Notes: a model not told the origin generated them from the letters alone. 64,000 nt of DNA from Paenarthrobacter sp. JL.01a (GCF_025452095.1 NZ_CP104877.1:682001-746000), one strand, 5' to 3'. Counted from the stretch's first letter, positions 1 through 9,082 are shown. Made by a program: numbers and translations.

Positions 1-2
1 TG

Positions 3-827
3 CGGCCGGTCCATGGTTCGGCAGCAGATGCGGTGGCCGTGGTTTCGCCGGTGGACGCTCCCGGCTACTTGTGGGAACTGCGCGGACTCGTGGCCGCCCA
101 CGGCGTCGATGTTGTCATACCGACGGTCAGCGGGGAGTTGGTGGCCGCAGCAGCGGCCAGGAAAGACTTTGCCCCCGGCGCCGAGATGCTGATTGCAGAC
201 CCTGCGCCGGTCTCAATTGCGAGCGATAAATACCTCACCATGAAGTGCTTGGACAACGTCGGCGTACCGGTACCCGATTTCGGATTACCCGGAGACTTCA
301 GCTCCATGAATGAGGCGATGGCCAGGATGGGCGGATGGTTGGTGGTGAAACCACGCGTGTCCCGGGGCGGCCGGGGAGTGCAGATCCTGGAAAGACACAC
401 CGACGGCGGCCGGAACGCCGAACGCATCTGGCGCACCTTGGACGATTCCTGGCTTGTTCAGCGCTTCGCCACGGGAACTGAATATGCGCCCATGGTGTAC
501 CGAAGTGGAATTGAAGGCGATCACCGCGACGTTGTTGTGGTGATGGAGAAATCCGAACTCAAGTACGGACGCTGGGGCAGTGCCGTCTCGGTCAAAAGGC
601 TGGCGCCGTCGTCGGCGTCCGACGTCGCCGGCACCGCAGCCGCAGCCACTGCGGCCCTGGGCCTGACGGGGGCCGTAGATATGGACATCCGGCGCATGCC
701 GGACGGAACGCCGGTGGTCCTGGAAGTGAATGCGCGGTTCGGCCCGCACAGTGCGTACGCGCCCGAACTCCTGCACCATGCCATGAAGCGATACGCTGCC
801 GGGCAGGTGGTGGGCGGCGCGGTGTGA
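3..827 (+). CDS. ATP-grasp enzyme, 3' part (5' end outside window)
   Basis: The reading frame is open from base 3, so the gene is cut by the left edge; 274 residues are visible. The N-terminal part is a Rossmann-like pre-ATP-grasp region (VVIPTVSGEL). It is followed by an ATP-grasp domain with a nucleotide-binding strand-loop (LVVKPRVSRGGRGV, bases about 340-380) and the late metal-binding motif VLEVNARFG (bases about 718-745), the equivalent of the ExNxR motif of CarB/PylC-type carboxylate-amine ligases. Such enzymes join a carboxylate to an amine or thiol through an acylphosphate. The substrate cannot be told from this fragment. A GTG at 33 gives a shorter product, but the frame continues upstream with plausible coding, so I do not take it as the start. 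Confidence 0.75.
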   Translation, partial: RPVHGSAADAVAVVSPVDAPGYLWELRGLVAAHGVDVVIPTVSGELVAAAAARKDFAPGAEMLIADPAPVSIASDKYLTMKCLDNVGVPVPDFGLPGDFSSMNEAMARMGGWLVVKPRVSRGGRGVQILERHTDGGRNAERIWRTLDDSWLVQRFATGTEYAPMVYRSGIEGDHRDVVVVMEKSELKYGRWGSAVSVKRLAPSSASDVAGTAAAATAALGLTGAVDMDIRRMPDGTPVVLEVNARFGPHSAYAPELLHHAMKRYAAGQVVGGAV

Positions 828-833
828 CTTTAC

Positions 834-856
834 GGCAGGGCGCAACAGCCTGTGCC
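834..856 (+). terminator. possible weak terminator after the ATP-grasp gene
   Basis: An imperfect GC hairpin (GGCAGGG ... CCTGTGCC) lies 7 bases past the stop codon and is followed by AAATTTT. The stem is short and contains a mismatch, so this is tentative. The remaining bases to ppc at 982 should hold its promoter, but I cannot pick a convincing -35/-10 pair. Confidence 0.3.
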
Positions 857-981
857 AAATTTTGAGACACATTCTTTGCTGGGGTTGGGGCCGGGTAAGA
901 TCCCGTAGGAAACAACAGTAATCCGGCTCACAGTATCCAGCGCAGTGTACGGGCCAAACCTCTCCCCGAAGGTATGTATCC

Positions 982-3780
982 ATGGTTCACACTGCCCATC
1001 AAGACACCGACCTCGCTGCAGAACTGCGCGCCGATGTGCGCCGCGTTTCCACCCTGTTGGGGGAGTCCCTGGTCCGGCAGCACGGTCCGGAACTGCTCGA
1101 ACTCGTAGAGCAGGTCCGCTTGCTGACCAAGGAATCAAAGGAAGCAGCGCGGGGCGGCGCTGACGCCACCGGCCCCTGGAGCGCGCACGACGTCGTTGCC
1201 CAGGTCCGCGAATTGCTCGCCTCCCTGCCGCTTGAGCAAGCCACCGACCTGGTCCGGGCCTTCGCGTTCTACTTCCACCTCAGCAACGCAGCTGAACAGG
1301 TGCACCGCGTGCGCGGCCTGCGTACCCGCCAGGAGAAGGATGGCTGGTTGGCCAAGGCCGTGTCCGAGATCGCCGGACAGGCAGGTCCCCAGGTCCTTCA
1401 GGACGTTGTCAACGAGCTGGACGTTCGTCCGATCTTCACGGCGCACCCCACAGAGGCTTCACGGCGTTCCGTGCTGGACAAGATCCGGAAACTCTCCGAC
1501 GTCCTGGCCCAACCGACGCAGGAGGGCACCTCCGCCCGCCGCCGCCAGGACCGCCAGCTCTCGGAAATCATCGACCAGATGTGGCAGACCGACGAACTCC
1601 GTCAGGTCCGGCCCACCCCTGTGGACGAGGCACGCAACGCGATCTACTACCTGAACAGCATCCTCACGGACGCCATGCCGGAAATGCTCACCGACCTCGC
1701 GGAGCTCCTTGCCGAACACGGCGTGAAGCTCCCTGCCGCCGGTGCGCCGCTCCGTTTTGGTTCGTGGATCGGTGGCGACCGCGACGGCAACCCGAACGTC
1801 ACGGCGGCAGTGACCCGCGAAATTTTGCAGCTTCAGAACCAGAACGCGGTCCGTATCGGCATCGCACTGATCGATGATCTGATTTCCGTCCTGTCCAACT
1901 CGACTGCGCTGTTCGGTGCGGACCAGGAATTGGTGGACTCCATCGAGGTGGACCTGAAGAACCTGCCGGGCCTGGACAAGCGCATCCTGGAACTGAATGC
2001 CCAGGAGCCCTACCGGCTCAAGCTCACGTGCATCAAGGCAAAGCTCATCAACACGGGCAGGCGTATTGCGGCCTCGACCCACCACGAGCCGGGCCGGGAC
2101 TACTCCACAACTCCGGAGCTGCTGGCCGAGTTCGGACTCCTGGAAACCTCGCTTCGGAACCACTCGGCAGCACTGGTGGCCGACGGTGCACTGGCACGCG
2201 TCCGCCGGGCCATCGCAGCTTTCGGCCTCCACCTGGCCACCCTCGACATCCGTGAGCATGCCGACTACCACCACGACGCCGTCGGGCAGCTGGTAGACCG
2301 GCTCGGCACCGAAAAGCCGTACGGCGAACTGACCCGCCAAGAGCGGTTCGAGTTCCTTGGCGCAGAGCTCGCTTCGCGCCGTCCGCTCTCCGGTCACCCG
2401 ATCAAGCTTGAGGGAACGGCTGACGGCACCTATGACGTCTTCCGCAGCATCCGGCAGGCCCTGCACACCTATGGCCCGGACGTGGTGGAGACCTACATCA
2501 TCTCGATGACCCGTGGTGCCGACGACGTCCTCGCCGCGACCGTGTTGGCCCGCGAGGCCGGCCTGATCGACCTCTTCGGCGCAAAGCCCCACGCCAAGAT
2601 CGGTTTTGCTCCGTTGCTGGAAACCGTGGAAGAACTGCGTGCCTCAGCGGAGATCGTGGACCAGCTGCTGTCCGATCCGTCCTACCGCGAACTGGTGCGG
2701 CTCCGCGGCGATATCCAGGAAATCATGCTCGGTTACTCGGACTCCAACAAGGAATCCGGCGTCATGACCAGCCAGTGGGAGATCCACAAGACCCAGCGCA
2801 AGCTGCGCGATGTTGCCGCCAAGCATGGTGTACGGGTGCGCCTGTTCCACGGCCGCGGTGGTTCCGTGGGCCGTGGTGGCGGACCCACCTACGACGCCAT
2901 AATGGCCCAGCCGAACGGTGTCCTTGAAGGGGAAATCAAGTTCACCGAACAGGGCGAGGTCATCTCAGACAAGTACTCGCTGCCGGATCTTGCCCGGGAA
3001 AACCTTGAGCTTTCTTTGGCCGCGGTAATGCAGGGCTCGGCACTGCACCGTACGCCGCGGACCTCTGAAGACGAGCGTGAACGCTACGCCAACGTCATGG
3101 AGACCATTTCTGACGCCGCGTTTGCCCGCTACCGCGAGCTCATCGACGATCCCGACCTTCCGGCCTACTTCCTGTCCTCCACTCCGGTGGAACAGCTCGG
3201 CTCCCTCAACATCGGATCGCGGCCCTCCAAGCGTCCGGACTCCGGCGCAGGACTCGGTGGGCTCCGCGCCATTCCGTGGGTCTTCGGCTGGACGCAGTCC
3301 CGCCAGATCGTGCCGGGCTGGTTCGGAGTCGGTTCCGGCTTGAAGGCCGCCCGCGAGGCCGGTGACACCGGGCAGCTCAGCGAGATGATGGACCGCTGGC
3401 ACTTCTTCCGCTCGGTCATCTCCAACGTGGAGATGACCCTGGCCAAGACGGACATGGAGATCGCGGGGCACTATGTTTCCTCGTTGGTTCCGAAGGAACT
3501 GCACCGCTTGTTCCACATGATCCGTGACGAGTACGAGCTCACTGTGGCCGAGGTGGAACGGCTCACCGGCGAGATTGAGTTGCTGGACGCCCAGCCCACG
3601 CTGAAGCGCTCCCTGGAAATCCGGGACCAGTACCTGGATCCGATCAGCTACCTGCAGGTGGAACTGCTCCGTCGTGTCCGCGAGGAGTCCGTTTCCGGCG
3701 CCGAGATCGACGAGCGGCTGCAGCGGGCCATGCTGATCACCGTCAATGGTGTGGCCGCCGGCCTCCGCAACACCGGCTAA
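982..3780 (+). CDS. ppc: phosphoenolpyruvate carboxylase
   Basis: 932 residues, the normal length for bacterial PEP carboxylase. It adds bicarbonate to phosphoenolpyruvate to make oxaloacetate, the anaplerotic feed of the TCA cycle, in the cytoplasm. Landmarks in order: FTAHPTE with catalytic His155; the substrate/metal loop [13 protein letters not shown] near residue 260; the glycine loop [15 protein letters not shown] near 622; NIGSRPSKR and [13 protein letters not shown] in the C-terminal half; and the C-terminal tail RNTG, which matches the family's conserved (Q/R)NTG end and lies near the active and allosteric sites. The ATG at 982 has only a weak purine-rich tract (GAAGG) about 8 bases upstream. 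It is a single gene with terminator-like repeats behind it. Confidence 0.97.
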   Translation: MVHTAHQDTDLAAELRADVRRVSTLLGESLVRQHGPELLELVEQVRLLTKESKEAARGGADATGPWSAHDVVAQVRELLASLPLEQATDLVRAFAFYFHLSNAAEQVHRVRGLRTRQEKDGWLAKAVSEIAGQAGPQVLQDVVNELDVRPIFTAHPTEASRRSVLDKIRKLSDVLAQPTQEGTSARRRQDRQLSEIIDQMWQTDELRQVRPTPVDEARNAIYYLNSILTDAMPEMLTDLAELLAEHGVKLPAAGAPLRFGSWIGGDRDGNPNVTAAVTREILQLQNQNAVRIGIALIDDLISVLSNSTALFGADQELVDSIEVDLKNLPGLDKRILELNAQEPYRLKLTCIKAKLINTGRRIAASTHHEPGRDYSTTPELLAEFGLLETSLRNHSAALVADGALARVRRAIAAFGLHLATLDIREHADYHHDAVGQLVDRLGTEKPYGELTRQERFEFLGAELASRRPLSGHPIKLEGTADGTYDVFRSIRQALHTYGPDVVETYIISMTRGADDVLAATVLAREAGLIDLFGAKPHAKIGFAPLLETVEELRASAEIVDQLLSDPSYRELVRLRGDIQEIMLGYSDSNKESGVMTSQWEIHKTQRKLRDVAAKHGVRVRLFHGRGGSVGRGGGPTYDAIMAQPNGVLEGEIKFTEQGEVISDKYSLPDLARENLELSLAAVMQGSALHRTPRTSEDERERYANVMETISDAAFARYRELIDDPDLPAYFLSSTPVEQLGSLNIGSRPSKRPDSGAGLGGLRAIPWVFGWTQSRQIVPGWFGVGSGLKAAREAGDTGQLSEMMDRWHFFRSVISNVEMTLAKTDMEIAGHYVSSLVPKELHRLFHMIRDEYELTVAEVERLTGEIELLDAQPTLKRSLEIRDQYLDPISYLQVELLRRVREESVSGAEIDERLQRAMLITVNGVAAGLRNTG

Positions 3781-3781
3781 A

Positions 3782-3904
3782 CCCTCTCTCACATCCCGAG
3801 CGGTAAAACGGATCCCTCCCTCACCCAGTGGGGGAGGGATCCGTTTAAAGGGCGGGGGATGTGGGGGAGGGATCCGTTTAAAGGGCGGGGGATGTGAGGG
3901 AGGG
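3782..3904. repeat. three copies of a palindrome-forming GC unit (one inverted, two direct)
   Basis: The unit GGGAGGGATCCGTTTAAAG followed by GGCGGGGGATGTG occurs twice head-to-tail (3832-3863 and 3867-3896). A diverged reverse-complement copy occupies 3782-3820. The inverted and first direct copies pair as a hairpin, and the outer CATCCC/GGGATG arms extend the pairing. The block fills the space between ppc and the next small gene. Confidence 0.8.
3806..3846 (+). terminator. ppc terminator hairpin inside the repeat
   Basis: A perfect 15-bp stem (AAACGGATCCCTCCC at 3806-3820, its reverse complement at 3832-3846) with an 11-base loop starts 25 bases after the ppc stop. There is no long U run after it (TTTAAAGG), so it may act as a transcript 3'-end stabiliser as well as a terminator. 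Confidence 0.6.
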
Positions 3905-3917
3905 TTAGGGTGGTGGG

Positions 3918-4223
3918 ATGCCGTCGTTCCAAACCAAGCTGAAGATCACTGGCCTCAAACCGGGAAACGCTCCGGAGTCCGTCATGGCCGCGGCGATCGA
4001 GGCCCTGGAAACCCGCCACCATGTGGAATCGAACCAGTTGGACATCGTGGGCGGCGTTCCGCAGATCAGCCTTCGCTTCACAGTGAATGACCGGGACTAC
4101 GCAGGTGAGAACGACGACGCCCTGACGTCGGCAGCCATGATGCGTGACGCCGTCGAACGGGTTGCTGTTACCGGCAGCCTGTACGTGCTGCGCCGCAGCC
4201 GCGGACGCTGGTCGCCCGTCTAG
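3918..4223 (+). CDS. small conserved-looking protein of unknown function
   Basis: 101 residues with no signal peptide or membrane segment. I do not recognise a family. The protein alternates predicted strands and helices ([10 protein letters not shown], then [10 protein letters not shown], then [16 protein letters not shown]), ending in an Arg-rich tail (LRRSRGRW). The codon usage matches its neighbours (G or C in most third positions), which supports real coding. The ATG at 3918 lies just after GGGTGGTGGG. Its stop overlaps the convergent DedA gene stop by 4 bases, so the two transcripts run into each other with no room for a terminator. Confidence 0.6.
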   Translation: MPSFQTKLKITGLKPGNAPESVMAAAIEALETRHHVESNQLDIVGGVPQISLRFTVNDRDYAGENDDALTSAAMMRDAVERVAVTGSLYVLRRSRGRWSPV

Positions 4224-4870
4224 CTCTCTTCCGGGCGGGCAACGCTGCCGGACCCGTCGGCGTCGAACGGCTCATCCACCGGAGAGCGGGACCCGCGCCG
4301 CCGGGTGACGATCAGGCCTACCACCACGCCGATCACCAGGCCGACGCCCACCCCGATGAGCGAGCTGGCCCAGAACGGGAGTTTGGTAGCCGAGCCGGTG
4401 AAGTAGCCCAGTCCCACTTGCCACACTGCCCACAGGACGCCGCCGAGGCTTGCGCAGAAACCGAATCCGCGGATGGAGACGTTGGCGATTCCAGCTGCCG
4501 CGGACGTCGCGAGCCGGCCGCCGGGAATGAAGCGCGCACCGATGATTGCGCCGTAGGTGGACGAGCGGCCCGCTTTGGCGATCGCTTCGTGGATACCGCG
4601 GTGAACGCGGCGGCCCCACGACCACCGGTCCAGGACGTGGCTGATCCTCCGTTTGAACAGCATGAAAACCGCCATGTCACCGAGCCAGGAAGCAAATGCG
4701 GCCAAGACAAGGATCAGCCAGAAGTTGGCGTGACCGTCGGCTGCGAGCGCTCCGCCGGTGATCACCACCATCTCGGAGGGAATGGGCGGGAAAATGGCAT
4801 CGCCCAGCACAATGGGGACGATCCACAGGTAGATTGCGGATCCCCAGGTCTCCGGGGCGGTGATGTCCAT
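4220..4870 (-). CDS. DedA/SNARE-associated family membrane protein
   Basis: 216 residues from the ATG at 4870; a GTG at 4888 would add six residues, and neither has a good ribosome site. The hallmarks of the DedA family are present: the acidic/proline re-entrant region [18 protein letters not shown], then a membrane segment ([19 protein letters not shown]), a Gly/Arg loop [17 protein letters not shown] with the conserved Arg, and two C-terminal hydrophobic segments. Family members help move undecaprenyl phosphate or phosphatidylethanolamine across the inner membrane and support proton-motive-force tolerance; which lipid this one handles is unknown. The C-terminal tail is acidic and cytoplasmic. 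It is divergent from the macrodomain gene. Confidence 0.85.
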   Translation of the reverse strand: MDITAPETWGSAIYLWIVPIVLGDAIFPPIPSEMVVITGGALAADGHANFWLILVLAAFASWLGDMAVFMLFKRRISHVLDRWSWGRRVHRGIHEAIAKAGRSSTYGAIIGARFIPGGRLATSAAAGIANVSIRGFGFCASLGGVLWAVWQVGLGYFTGSATKLPFWASSLIGVGVGLVIGVVVGLIVTRRRGSRSPVDEPFDADGSGSVARPEES

Positions 4871-4924
4871 GCGCACAAAATACCGCACTTGCCGCGTCCA
4901 CCGCTCGGACGCGAGACTGTGGGC

Positions 4925-5461
4925 ATGCGCATCGACATCCTTCAGGGGGATATCACCACCCGTTCAGTGGACGCAATCGTCAATGCGGCCAATTCTTCGC
5001 TGCTCGGCGGTGGGGGAGTGGACGGCGCCATTCACCGGGCCGCCGGACCGGAGCTTCTTGAGGCTTGCCGCGAACTACGCCGCACCAGCCTGCCTGATGG
5101 GCTGCCCGTGGGAGCCGCAGTGGCGACGCCCGGGTTCAGGCTTCCGGCGCGCTGGGTGATCCATACCGTGGGGCCGAACCGGCATGCAGGGCAGACCGAC
5201 CCGGCGCTGCTGGAGTCCTGCTTCCGCGAGAGCTTGGTGGTGGCTGCCGGCTTGGGTGCCCGGTCGATTGCCTTCCCGGCAATCAGCGCGGGTATCTATG
5301 GTTGGGATGCCCGCCAGGTCGCCGAGGTAGCGTTCGACGCCGTTGAACGGTTTGCGACCTCTGCTGCGGCAGGCGGGACGGGGGACGGTCCACTGGAGTT
5401 GGTGGAGTTCGTGCTGTTCTCGGAGGACACGACGGCGGTCTTCCGCTCAGCGTTGCCTTAG
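4925..5461 (+). CDS. macrodomain protein, likely ADP-ribosyl hydrolase
   Basis: 178 residues, a stand-alone macrodomain of normal size. It should bind ADP-ribose and remove it from O-acetyl-ADP-ribose or from ADP-ribosylated substrates. The signature [19 protein letters not shown] (residues about 17-35) carries the catalytic/ribose-binding Asn and the Gly-rich loop; the second phosphate loop is ISAGIYGWD near residue 121. The open frame runs far upstream to 4418, but that part is antisense to the DedA gene. The product begins sensibly with [11 protein letters not shown] at 4925 (a GTG two codons earlier is also possible). Its stop overlaps the convergent pseudouridine synthase stop by 4 bases. 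Confidence 0.9.
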   Translation: MRIDILQGDITTRSVDAIVNAANSSLLGGGGVDGAIHRAAGPELLEACRELRRTSLPDGLPVGAAVATPGFRLPARWVIHTVGPNRHAGQTDPALLESCFRESLVVAAGLGARSIAFPAISAGIYGWDARQVAEVAFDAVERFATSAAAGGTGDGPLELVEFVLFSEDTTAVFRSALP

Positions 5462-6393
5462 GAGGGGTGTGCTTCGCTGAGTTCCAGTTGGCTTTGGTAT
5501 TCCACGGGCTTCTTGGTGATGGGGTCCACGAAGGTGATGCCGCGGGCCAGTAGTTGGAGCGGCTTGCTGTAGTCGTCCGGGGCCTTGTCCAGCAGCTCCG
5601 GGTAGAAGGCGTCGTTGACGATTCCGAGGCCGAGTGAGGCCATGTGCACCCGCAGCTGGTGCGTTTTGCCGGTGTGGGGTTCCAGCCGGTACAGCGCGCG
5701 CTGCTGAGTGCCGGCGTCGAACGTTTTTACTTGCTCGATCCGCGTTTCCGCGTTAGGTTCGCCGTCGATGACTTCGGCCAGCAGATAGCTGCGGGACTTG
5801 GTCATGCGGTTGCGGACCGTGGCGGGAAATTCGACGGCGGGATAGCCCGCGGCGGGCGTCGCGGCCGAGACGCACTCGTACTCTTTCTGAACCTGGCGCT
5901 TTTCGAAGAGCACCTGGTACTTGCCGCGTGTCTCCGGGTTGGTGGAGAGCAGCAGCAAACCAGCGGTCATGCGGTCCAGGCGGTGCATGGGGATGAGGTC
6001 CGGCAGGTCCAGCAGGTTCCGCAGCCGGACCAGCGCCGATTCCTGGATGTAGGTGCCGCCGGGCGTGGTGGGCAGGAAGTGCGGCTTGTCCACCACGAGG
6101 ATGTGCTCGTCCTGGTGGAGGATGCTGATCTCCACGGGCAGGCGGTTTTCCGGAGGCAGGGTGCGGTAGTACCAAATGAAGGTGTGGTCCTCCAGCTTGG
6201 TGCTCCGTGTCAGGGGCACGCCGCCTTCACCCACGATTTCGCCGGCGTCGAAACGGTCCTCGATGCCTTGGGGGTCGATGTGTCCCCAGCGATGCATCAT
6301 GTAGTCCATCGCCGTGTCCCAAGGGCCCTCGTCCGGGAGGCGGAGGCGGGTGGCGTTCACGCCGTCGCGTACGGGGAGGGGGGATTGCATCAC
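5458..6393 (-). CDS. RluA-family RNA pseudouridine synthase
   Basis: 311 residues. It isomerises uridine to pseudouridine in rRNA or tRNA. The catalytic motif HRLDRMTAG sits at residues 137-145 with nucleophile Asp140, preceded by the family's [12 protein letters not shown] segment and followed by [16 protein letters not shown] near residue 240. The N-terminal 90 residues resemble the divergent leader of the actinobacterial RluA group ([19 protein letters not shown]) rather than a canonical S4 domain. Target position unknown. Two ATGs open the frame (6391-6393 and 6388-6390). Confidence 0.9.
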   Translation of the reverse strand: MMQSPLPVRDGVNATRLRLPDEGPWDTAMDYMMHRWGHIDPQGIEDRFDAGEIVGEGGVPLTRSTKLEDHTFIWYYRTLPPENRLPVEISILHQDEHILVVDKPHFLPTTPGGTYIQESALVRLRNLLDLPDLIPMHRLDRMTAGLLLLSTNPETRGKYQVLFEKRQVQKEYECVSAATPAAGYPAVEFPATVRNRMTKSRSYLLAEVIDGEPNAETRIEQVKTFDAGTQQRALYRLEPHTGKTHQLRVHMASLGLGIVNDAFYPELLDKAPDDYSKPLQLLARGITFVDPITKKPVEYQSQLELSEAHPS

Positions 6394-6448
6394 CGGACAA
6401 TTCTACTTTGCCTCGCAACAGGACCAGCGACCGAACACAAAAAAGTTC

Positions 6449-6478
6449 TTGACAAGAAAAATTGTCGGTAGGCATACT
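6449..6478 (+). promoter_or_regulatory. sigma-70-type promoter for the ArsR-like regulator, with a small palindrome
   Basis: TTGACA at 6449-6454 and CATACT at 6473-6478 are separated by 18 bases. Transcription should start at about 6485, which is the ATG itself, so the mRNA is probably leaderless. A short inverted repeat GACAA (6451-6455) / TTGTC (6462-6466) overlaps the -35 side and could be the autoregulatory operator. Confidence 0.65.
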
Positions 6479-6484
6479 GGATCC

Positions 6485-7135
6485 ATGTTGGACATCGAAG
6501 TGATCGAGGACGCGGCAGCAGCGGAAGCTTCGCTGGACCCCATCCGGACACGCATCCTCCAGGAACTGGTGGAACCGGCGTCGGCCACCCAGTTGGCCGC
6601 CAAGGTCGGCCTGCCGCGCCAGAAAGTGAACTACCACCTCAAGGCCCTGGAGCGTCATGGCTTGGTGGAACTGGTGGAGGAGCGCCGCAAGGGCAACGTC
6701 ACCGAGCGCGTACTGCGTGCGACGGCGGCGTCATACCTGATTTCGCCTGTGGCGCTGGCTTCCGTTGCGCCGGACCCCCGCCGATTCGCGGACCGCTTCT
6801 CGGCCTTCTGGTTGCTGGCGCTCGCGTCCCGCACTGTCCAGGAGATGGGCAAGCTCATTTCCGGCGCAGCCGCGGCCAAGAAAAAACTGGCCAGCTTCGC
6901 GATCGACGGCGAAATCACTTTCCGCTCGGCCGCCGAACGCGCCGCGTTCGCGGAAGAACTCGGGGTGGCGGTGACTCAGCTCGTGGACAAGTACCACGAC
7001 GGCGGTCCTGCCGCCCAGGCAGGTGGCGGGCGCAAGCACCGGCTCGTCGTCGTCCTTCACCCCGCACTGAAAACCACACCACAAACCACTCCCGCAGCAG
7101 AACAACCAGCAGACAAGGACCAAAGCAATGACTGA
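6485..7135 (+). CDS. ArsR-like winged-helix transcriptional regulator
   Basis: 216 residues. A winged HTH covers residues about 18-80 (LDPIRTRILQELVEPAS, then KVNYHLKALERHGLVELV). A C-terminal helical domain follows, with a Thr/Pro/Gln-rich tail. No metal-binding Cys pair is seen, so it is more like the HTH_20 regulators that sit beside SRPBCC proteins than a metal sensor. The frame is open upstream, but the start at 6485 is preferred because it coincides with the predicted transcription start of a near-consensus promoter. The 3' end overlaps the following SRPBCC gene by 8 bases, so the two are co-transcribed and probably translationally coupled. Confidence 0.85.
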   Translation: MLDIEVIEDAAAAEASLDPIRTRILQELVEPASATQLAAKVGLPRQKVNYHLKALERHGLVELVEERRKGNVTERVLRATAASYLISPVALASVAPDPRRFADRFSAFWLLALASRTVQEMGKLISGAAAAKKKLASFAIDGEITFRSAAERAAFAEELGVAVTQLVDKYHDGGPAAQAGGGRKHRLVVVLHPALKTTPQTTPAAEQPADKDQSND

Positions 7136-7820
7136 CAACCGGAACTTCGAAATCGTGGCGGATACCGAGCTGCCCGGCACCCCCGAGCGCGTGTGGAACG
7201 CCGTCACCGCCGATACCGCGGCCTGGATGTTCCCCACGGATCAGTGGCCTGCCGTGCGAAATGTGGAGGAGTACCCGAATCACCTCGTGTCGCGGATGGA
7301 CGGCCCTGATGGCTGGTTCAACCAACTCGAGCACGTTCTTGAGCCGCTCGAAGGTGGGCGCGCCAAGCTGCATTACGTGCACAGCGGGATCTTCGCTGAC
7401 AACTGGGACGAGCAGTACGACGGCGCCAGCAAGCACACCCGCTTCTACCTGCACACCTTGGGCCAGTACTTGCAGTTCTTCGACGGCAAGCCCGTGACAT
7501 TCACGGACATCCAGGCGCCTGCGTCGTCGCAAACGCCGGATGGTTTCGTTCAGCTGAAGAAGGCTCTGGGGGTTGATGGAACCACTGCGGGGACTACTGT
7601 TGAGTTGGAGCTCGACGGCGTTGGGCGGCGCAGCGGCGAGGTGGACTTCTCGGATGAGAACTTCCTCGGCCTCCGGACGGCAGATGCCATGTACCGCTTC
7701 TTTGGCCGCAATGTCTTTGGCGCTCCCGTGGGGATGACCGTGCACGACTTCAGTGGTTCGGCAGACCCGGAGCTGACCGCGAAAACCTGGGGTGCGTTCC
7801 TGGAGAAGGTATACGCGTAA
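7128..7820 (+). CDS. SRPBCC (AHSA1/START-like) domain protein
   Basis: 230 residues. It starts with the typical SRPBCC opening (ELPGTPERVWNAVTADTAAWMFP), whose hydrophobic cavity binds lipids or other small apolar ligands; the second half repeats a similar fold (VELELDGVGRRSG, then VHDFSGS). ArsR-like regulator plus SRPBCC protein is a common pair in actinobacteria and the regulator usually controls its partner. The ligand is unknown. It overlaps the regulator by 8 bases and ends at a strong bidirectional terminator shared with the convergent TetR gene. Confidence 0.8.
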   Translation: MTDNRNFEIVADTELPGTPERVWNAVTADTAAWMFPTDQWPAVRNVEEYPNHLVSRMDGPDGWFNQLEHVLEPLEGGRAKLHYVHSGIFADNWDEQYDGASKHTRFYLHTLGQYLQFFDGKPVTFTDIQAPASSQTPDGFVQLKKALGVDGTTAGTTVELELDGVGRRSGEVDFSDENFLGLRTADAMYRFFGRNVFGAPVGMTVHDFSGSADPELTAKTWGAFLEKVYA

Positions 7821-7829
7821 GGGCCGGGT

Positions 7830-7865
7830 CCCGCGCCTGGGTTCCTTACGGAGCCCAGGCGCGGG
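7830..7865. terminator. bidirectional terminator
   Basis: A perfect 12-bp stem CCCGCGCCTGGG (7830-7841) / CCCAGGCGCGGG (7854-7865) lies between the convergent SRPBCC and TetR genes and overlaps the last codons of the TetR gene. Confidence 0.8.
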
Positions 7866-8421
7866 CAACTCCATCAAGGGCGGCATCGTAGATGGCCGCC
7901 CAGTCGGTGTCCGGCTGGTTCATCTGTGCCAACTCCAGGCTTACCAGGCCGTGGACCTGGCCCCAGATGGCCATCGCGATCACCATGGGATCCCCGGCCC
8001 GGAGTCTTCCGGCCTCCTGCGCTGAGGTGACCGCCTCAACAAGGGGAAGCATCGAGTCCGAGGCGACATCCGGCGTCGGGCTGCATTCAACATAGGACGC
8101 CAGAGCGCCGCCGAACATGAGCCGGTACAGGGCCGGATGCTCCAAGGCCCAGGTGCGATAGGCCCGCCCGAGATTTGGCAGTCCGCCTTCTGCCGCCGCG
8201 CGCTGGGATTCGCCGAACGATCGGAAGCCGTCGTCGATGGCGGCCGTGAGCAGTTGGGCCTTGCCGCCAAAGAGCGAGTAGATGGCCGTAGTCGAGGTTT
8301 CTGCAGCGGAGGCGACGTCGCGCAACGTGACGCGGGCGGGGCCGTCCCGGTCGACGAGATCGGCGGTGACTGCCAGCAGCCGTTGCTGGACCAGGTGATC
8401 GTGGACGATGGGTCTTGCCAT
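7846..8421 (-). CDS. TetR-family transcriptional repressor
   Basis: 191 residues from the ATG at 8421. N-terminal TetR HTH at residues about 8-55 (LLAVTADLVDRDG, VTLRDVASAAETSTTAIYSLFGG), then an all-helical ligand domain of the TetR_C_33 kind (WALEHPALYRLMFGGAL). The open frame extends to 8505, but that extension lies across the palindromic operator and the divergent gene's start. The likely start is 8421 (MARPIVHD) or 8430, with a GGGAA tract just before 8421. It is divergent from a DUF4188 protein, whose expression and its own it probably represses through the palindrome at 8445-8467. Confidence 0.88.
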   Translation of the reverse strand: MARPIVHDHLVQQRLLAVTADLVDRDGPARVTLRDVASAAETSTTAIYSLFGGKAQLLTAAIDDGFRSFGESQRAAAEGGLPNLGRAYRTWALEHPALYRLMFGGALASYVECSPTPDVASDSMLPLVEAVTSAQEAGRLRAGDPMVIAMAIWGQVHGLVSLELAQMNQPDTDWAAIYDAALDGVARAWAP

Positions 8422-8431
8422 GTTTCCCATT

Positions 8432-8467
8432 GTTTCATAACATCGTTTCATAACGCTGTTACGAAAC
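8432..8467. promoter_or_regulatory. TetR operator between divergent genes
   Basis: GTTTCATAAC (8445-8454) and GTTACGAAAC (8458-8467) form a 10-bp inverted repeat with one mismatch and a 3-base spacer. An extra direct copy of GTTTCATAAC lies at 8432-8441, 13 bases earlier. The location between the TetR and DUF4188 starts fits an operator controlling both. Confidence 0.75.
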
Positions 8468-8498
8468 TGGGTTACATTCCACAAACATAAGGATCGCC

Positions 8499-8993
8499 AT
8501 GGCACAGGAAATCTTCCCCGGCCGTTTCACAGCCGACATCGGGCGCAGCGAAGTGACCGTGTTCCTCATCGGAATGCGGGCCAACAGGTGGTGGAAGATT
8601 GGCAGGCTTGCCCAAGTGGCCTCGGCCATGCCCGCCATGATGCGTCACCTTGCCACCAACCCGGACGCGGGGCTGCTCGGTAGTGAACAGTGGTTCGGGC
8701 GGACCACGATCATCGTGAGCTACTGGGAAAGCCCGGAACACTTGAGGCGATTTGCTGCGGACCGGGATTCGCCCCACCTTGGGCCGTGGCGGAAGTTCAT
8801 GAGGGAGATCGCGGGCAGCGGGGACGTCGGCGTGTGGCACGAGACGTACCAGGTGCCGGCGTCGGGTATTGAAGTGGTGTACAACGGCATGCCGGCCTTC
8901 GGCCTTGCGAAGGCAACATCGCACGTTCCCGTCGGCCCGGGTACCAATACGGCAAAGCAGCGGATGCGTTCAGCGGCCACCTCACCCAACTAG
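8499..8993 (+). CDS. DUF4188-type protein (ferredoxin-like monooxygenase/dehydratase fold)
   Basis: 164 residues. The pattern FTADIGRSEVTVFLIGMRANRW, then MRHLATNPDAGLLG and VSYWESPEHLRRFA, is typical of the DUF4188 group, which has the dimeric alpha-beta barrel fold seen in small monooxygenases and in phenylacetaldoxime dehydratase. No catalytic role can be assigned from sequence. The ATG at 8499 has an AAGGA site 6 bases upstream. It is expressed divergently from the TetR regulator. Such TetR/DUF4188 pairs suggest an inducible detoxification role, which is inference. Confidence 0.75.
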   Translation: MAQEIFPGRFTADIGRSEVTVFLIGMRANRWWKIGRLAQVASAMPAMMRHLATNPDAGLLGSEQWFGRTTIIVSYWESPEHLRRFAADRDSPHLGPWRKFMREIAGSGDVGVWHETYQVPASGIEVVYNGMPAFGLAKATSHVPVGPGTNTAKQRMRSAATSPN

Positions 8994-9049
8994 GGGACAG
9001 CAAACGTCGCTACGGAGCCTCATTGAAGCAAGTGCTGTCCCCTGGTTGG
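8986..9049. terminator. long inverted repeat, probable bidirectional terminator
   Basis: A 17-bp arm CCAACTAGGGGACAGCA (8986-9002) is matched by TGCTGTCCCCTGGTTGG (9033-9049) with one mismatch, around a 30-base loop. It contains the stop of the DUF4188 gene and faces the end of the MocR gene. The long loop suggests a mobile palindromic repeat rather than a plain terminator. Confidence 0.55.
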
Positions 9050-9082
9050 GCGGCGCCGGGGTTGGGCGGTGCGGCGGCAAGG

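Noticed and set aside
2965-3792. Large minus-strand frame inside ppc
   Set aside because: Full overlap with a strongly conserved enzyme on the plus strand; a frame shadow.
4418-4924. N-terminal extension of the macrodomain protein
   Set aside because: It lies antisense to the DedA gene; the macrodomain begins at 4925 with a proper family start.
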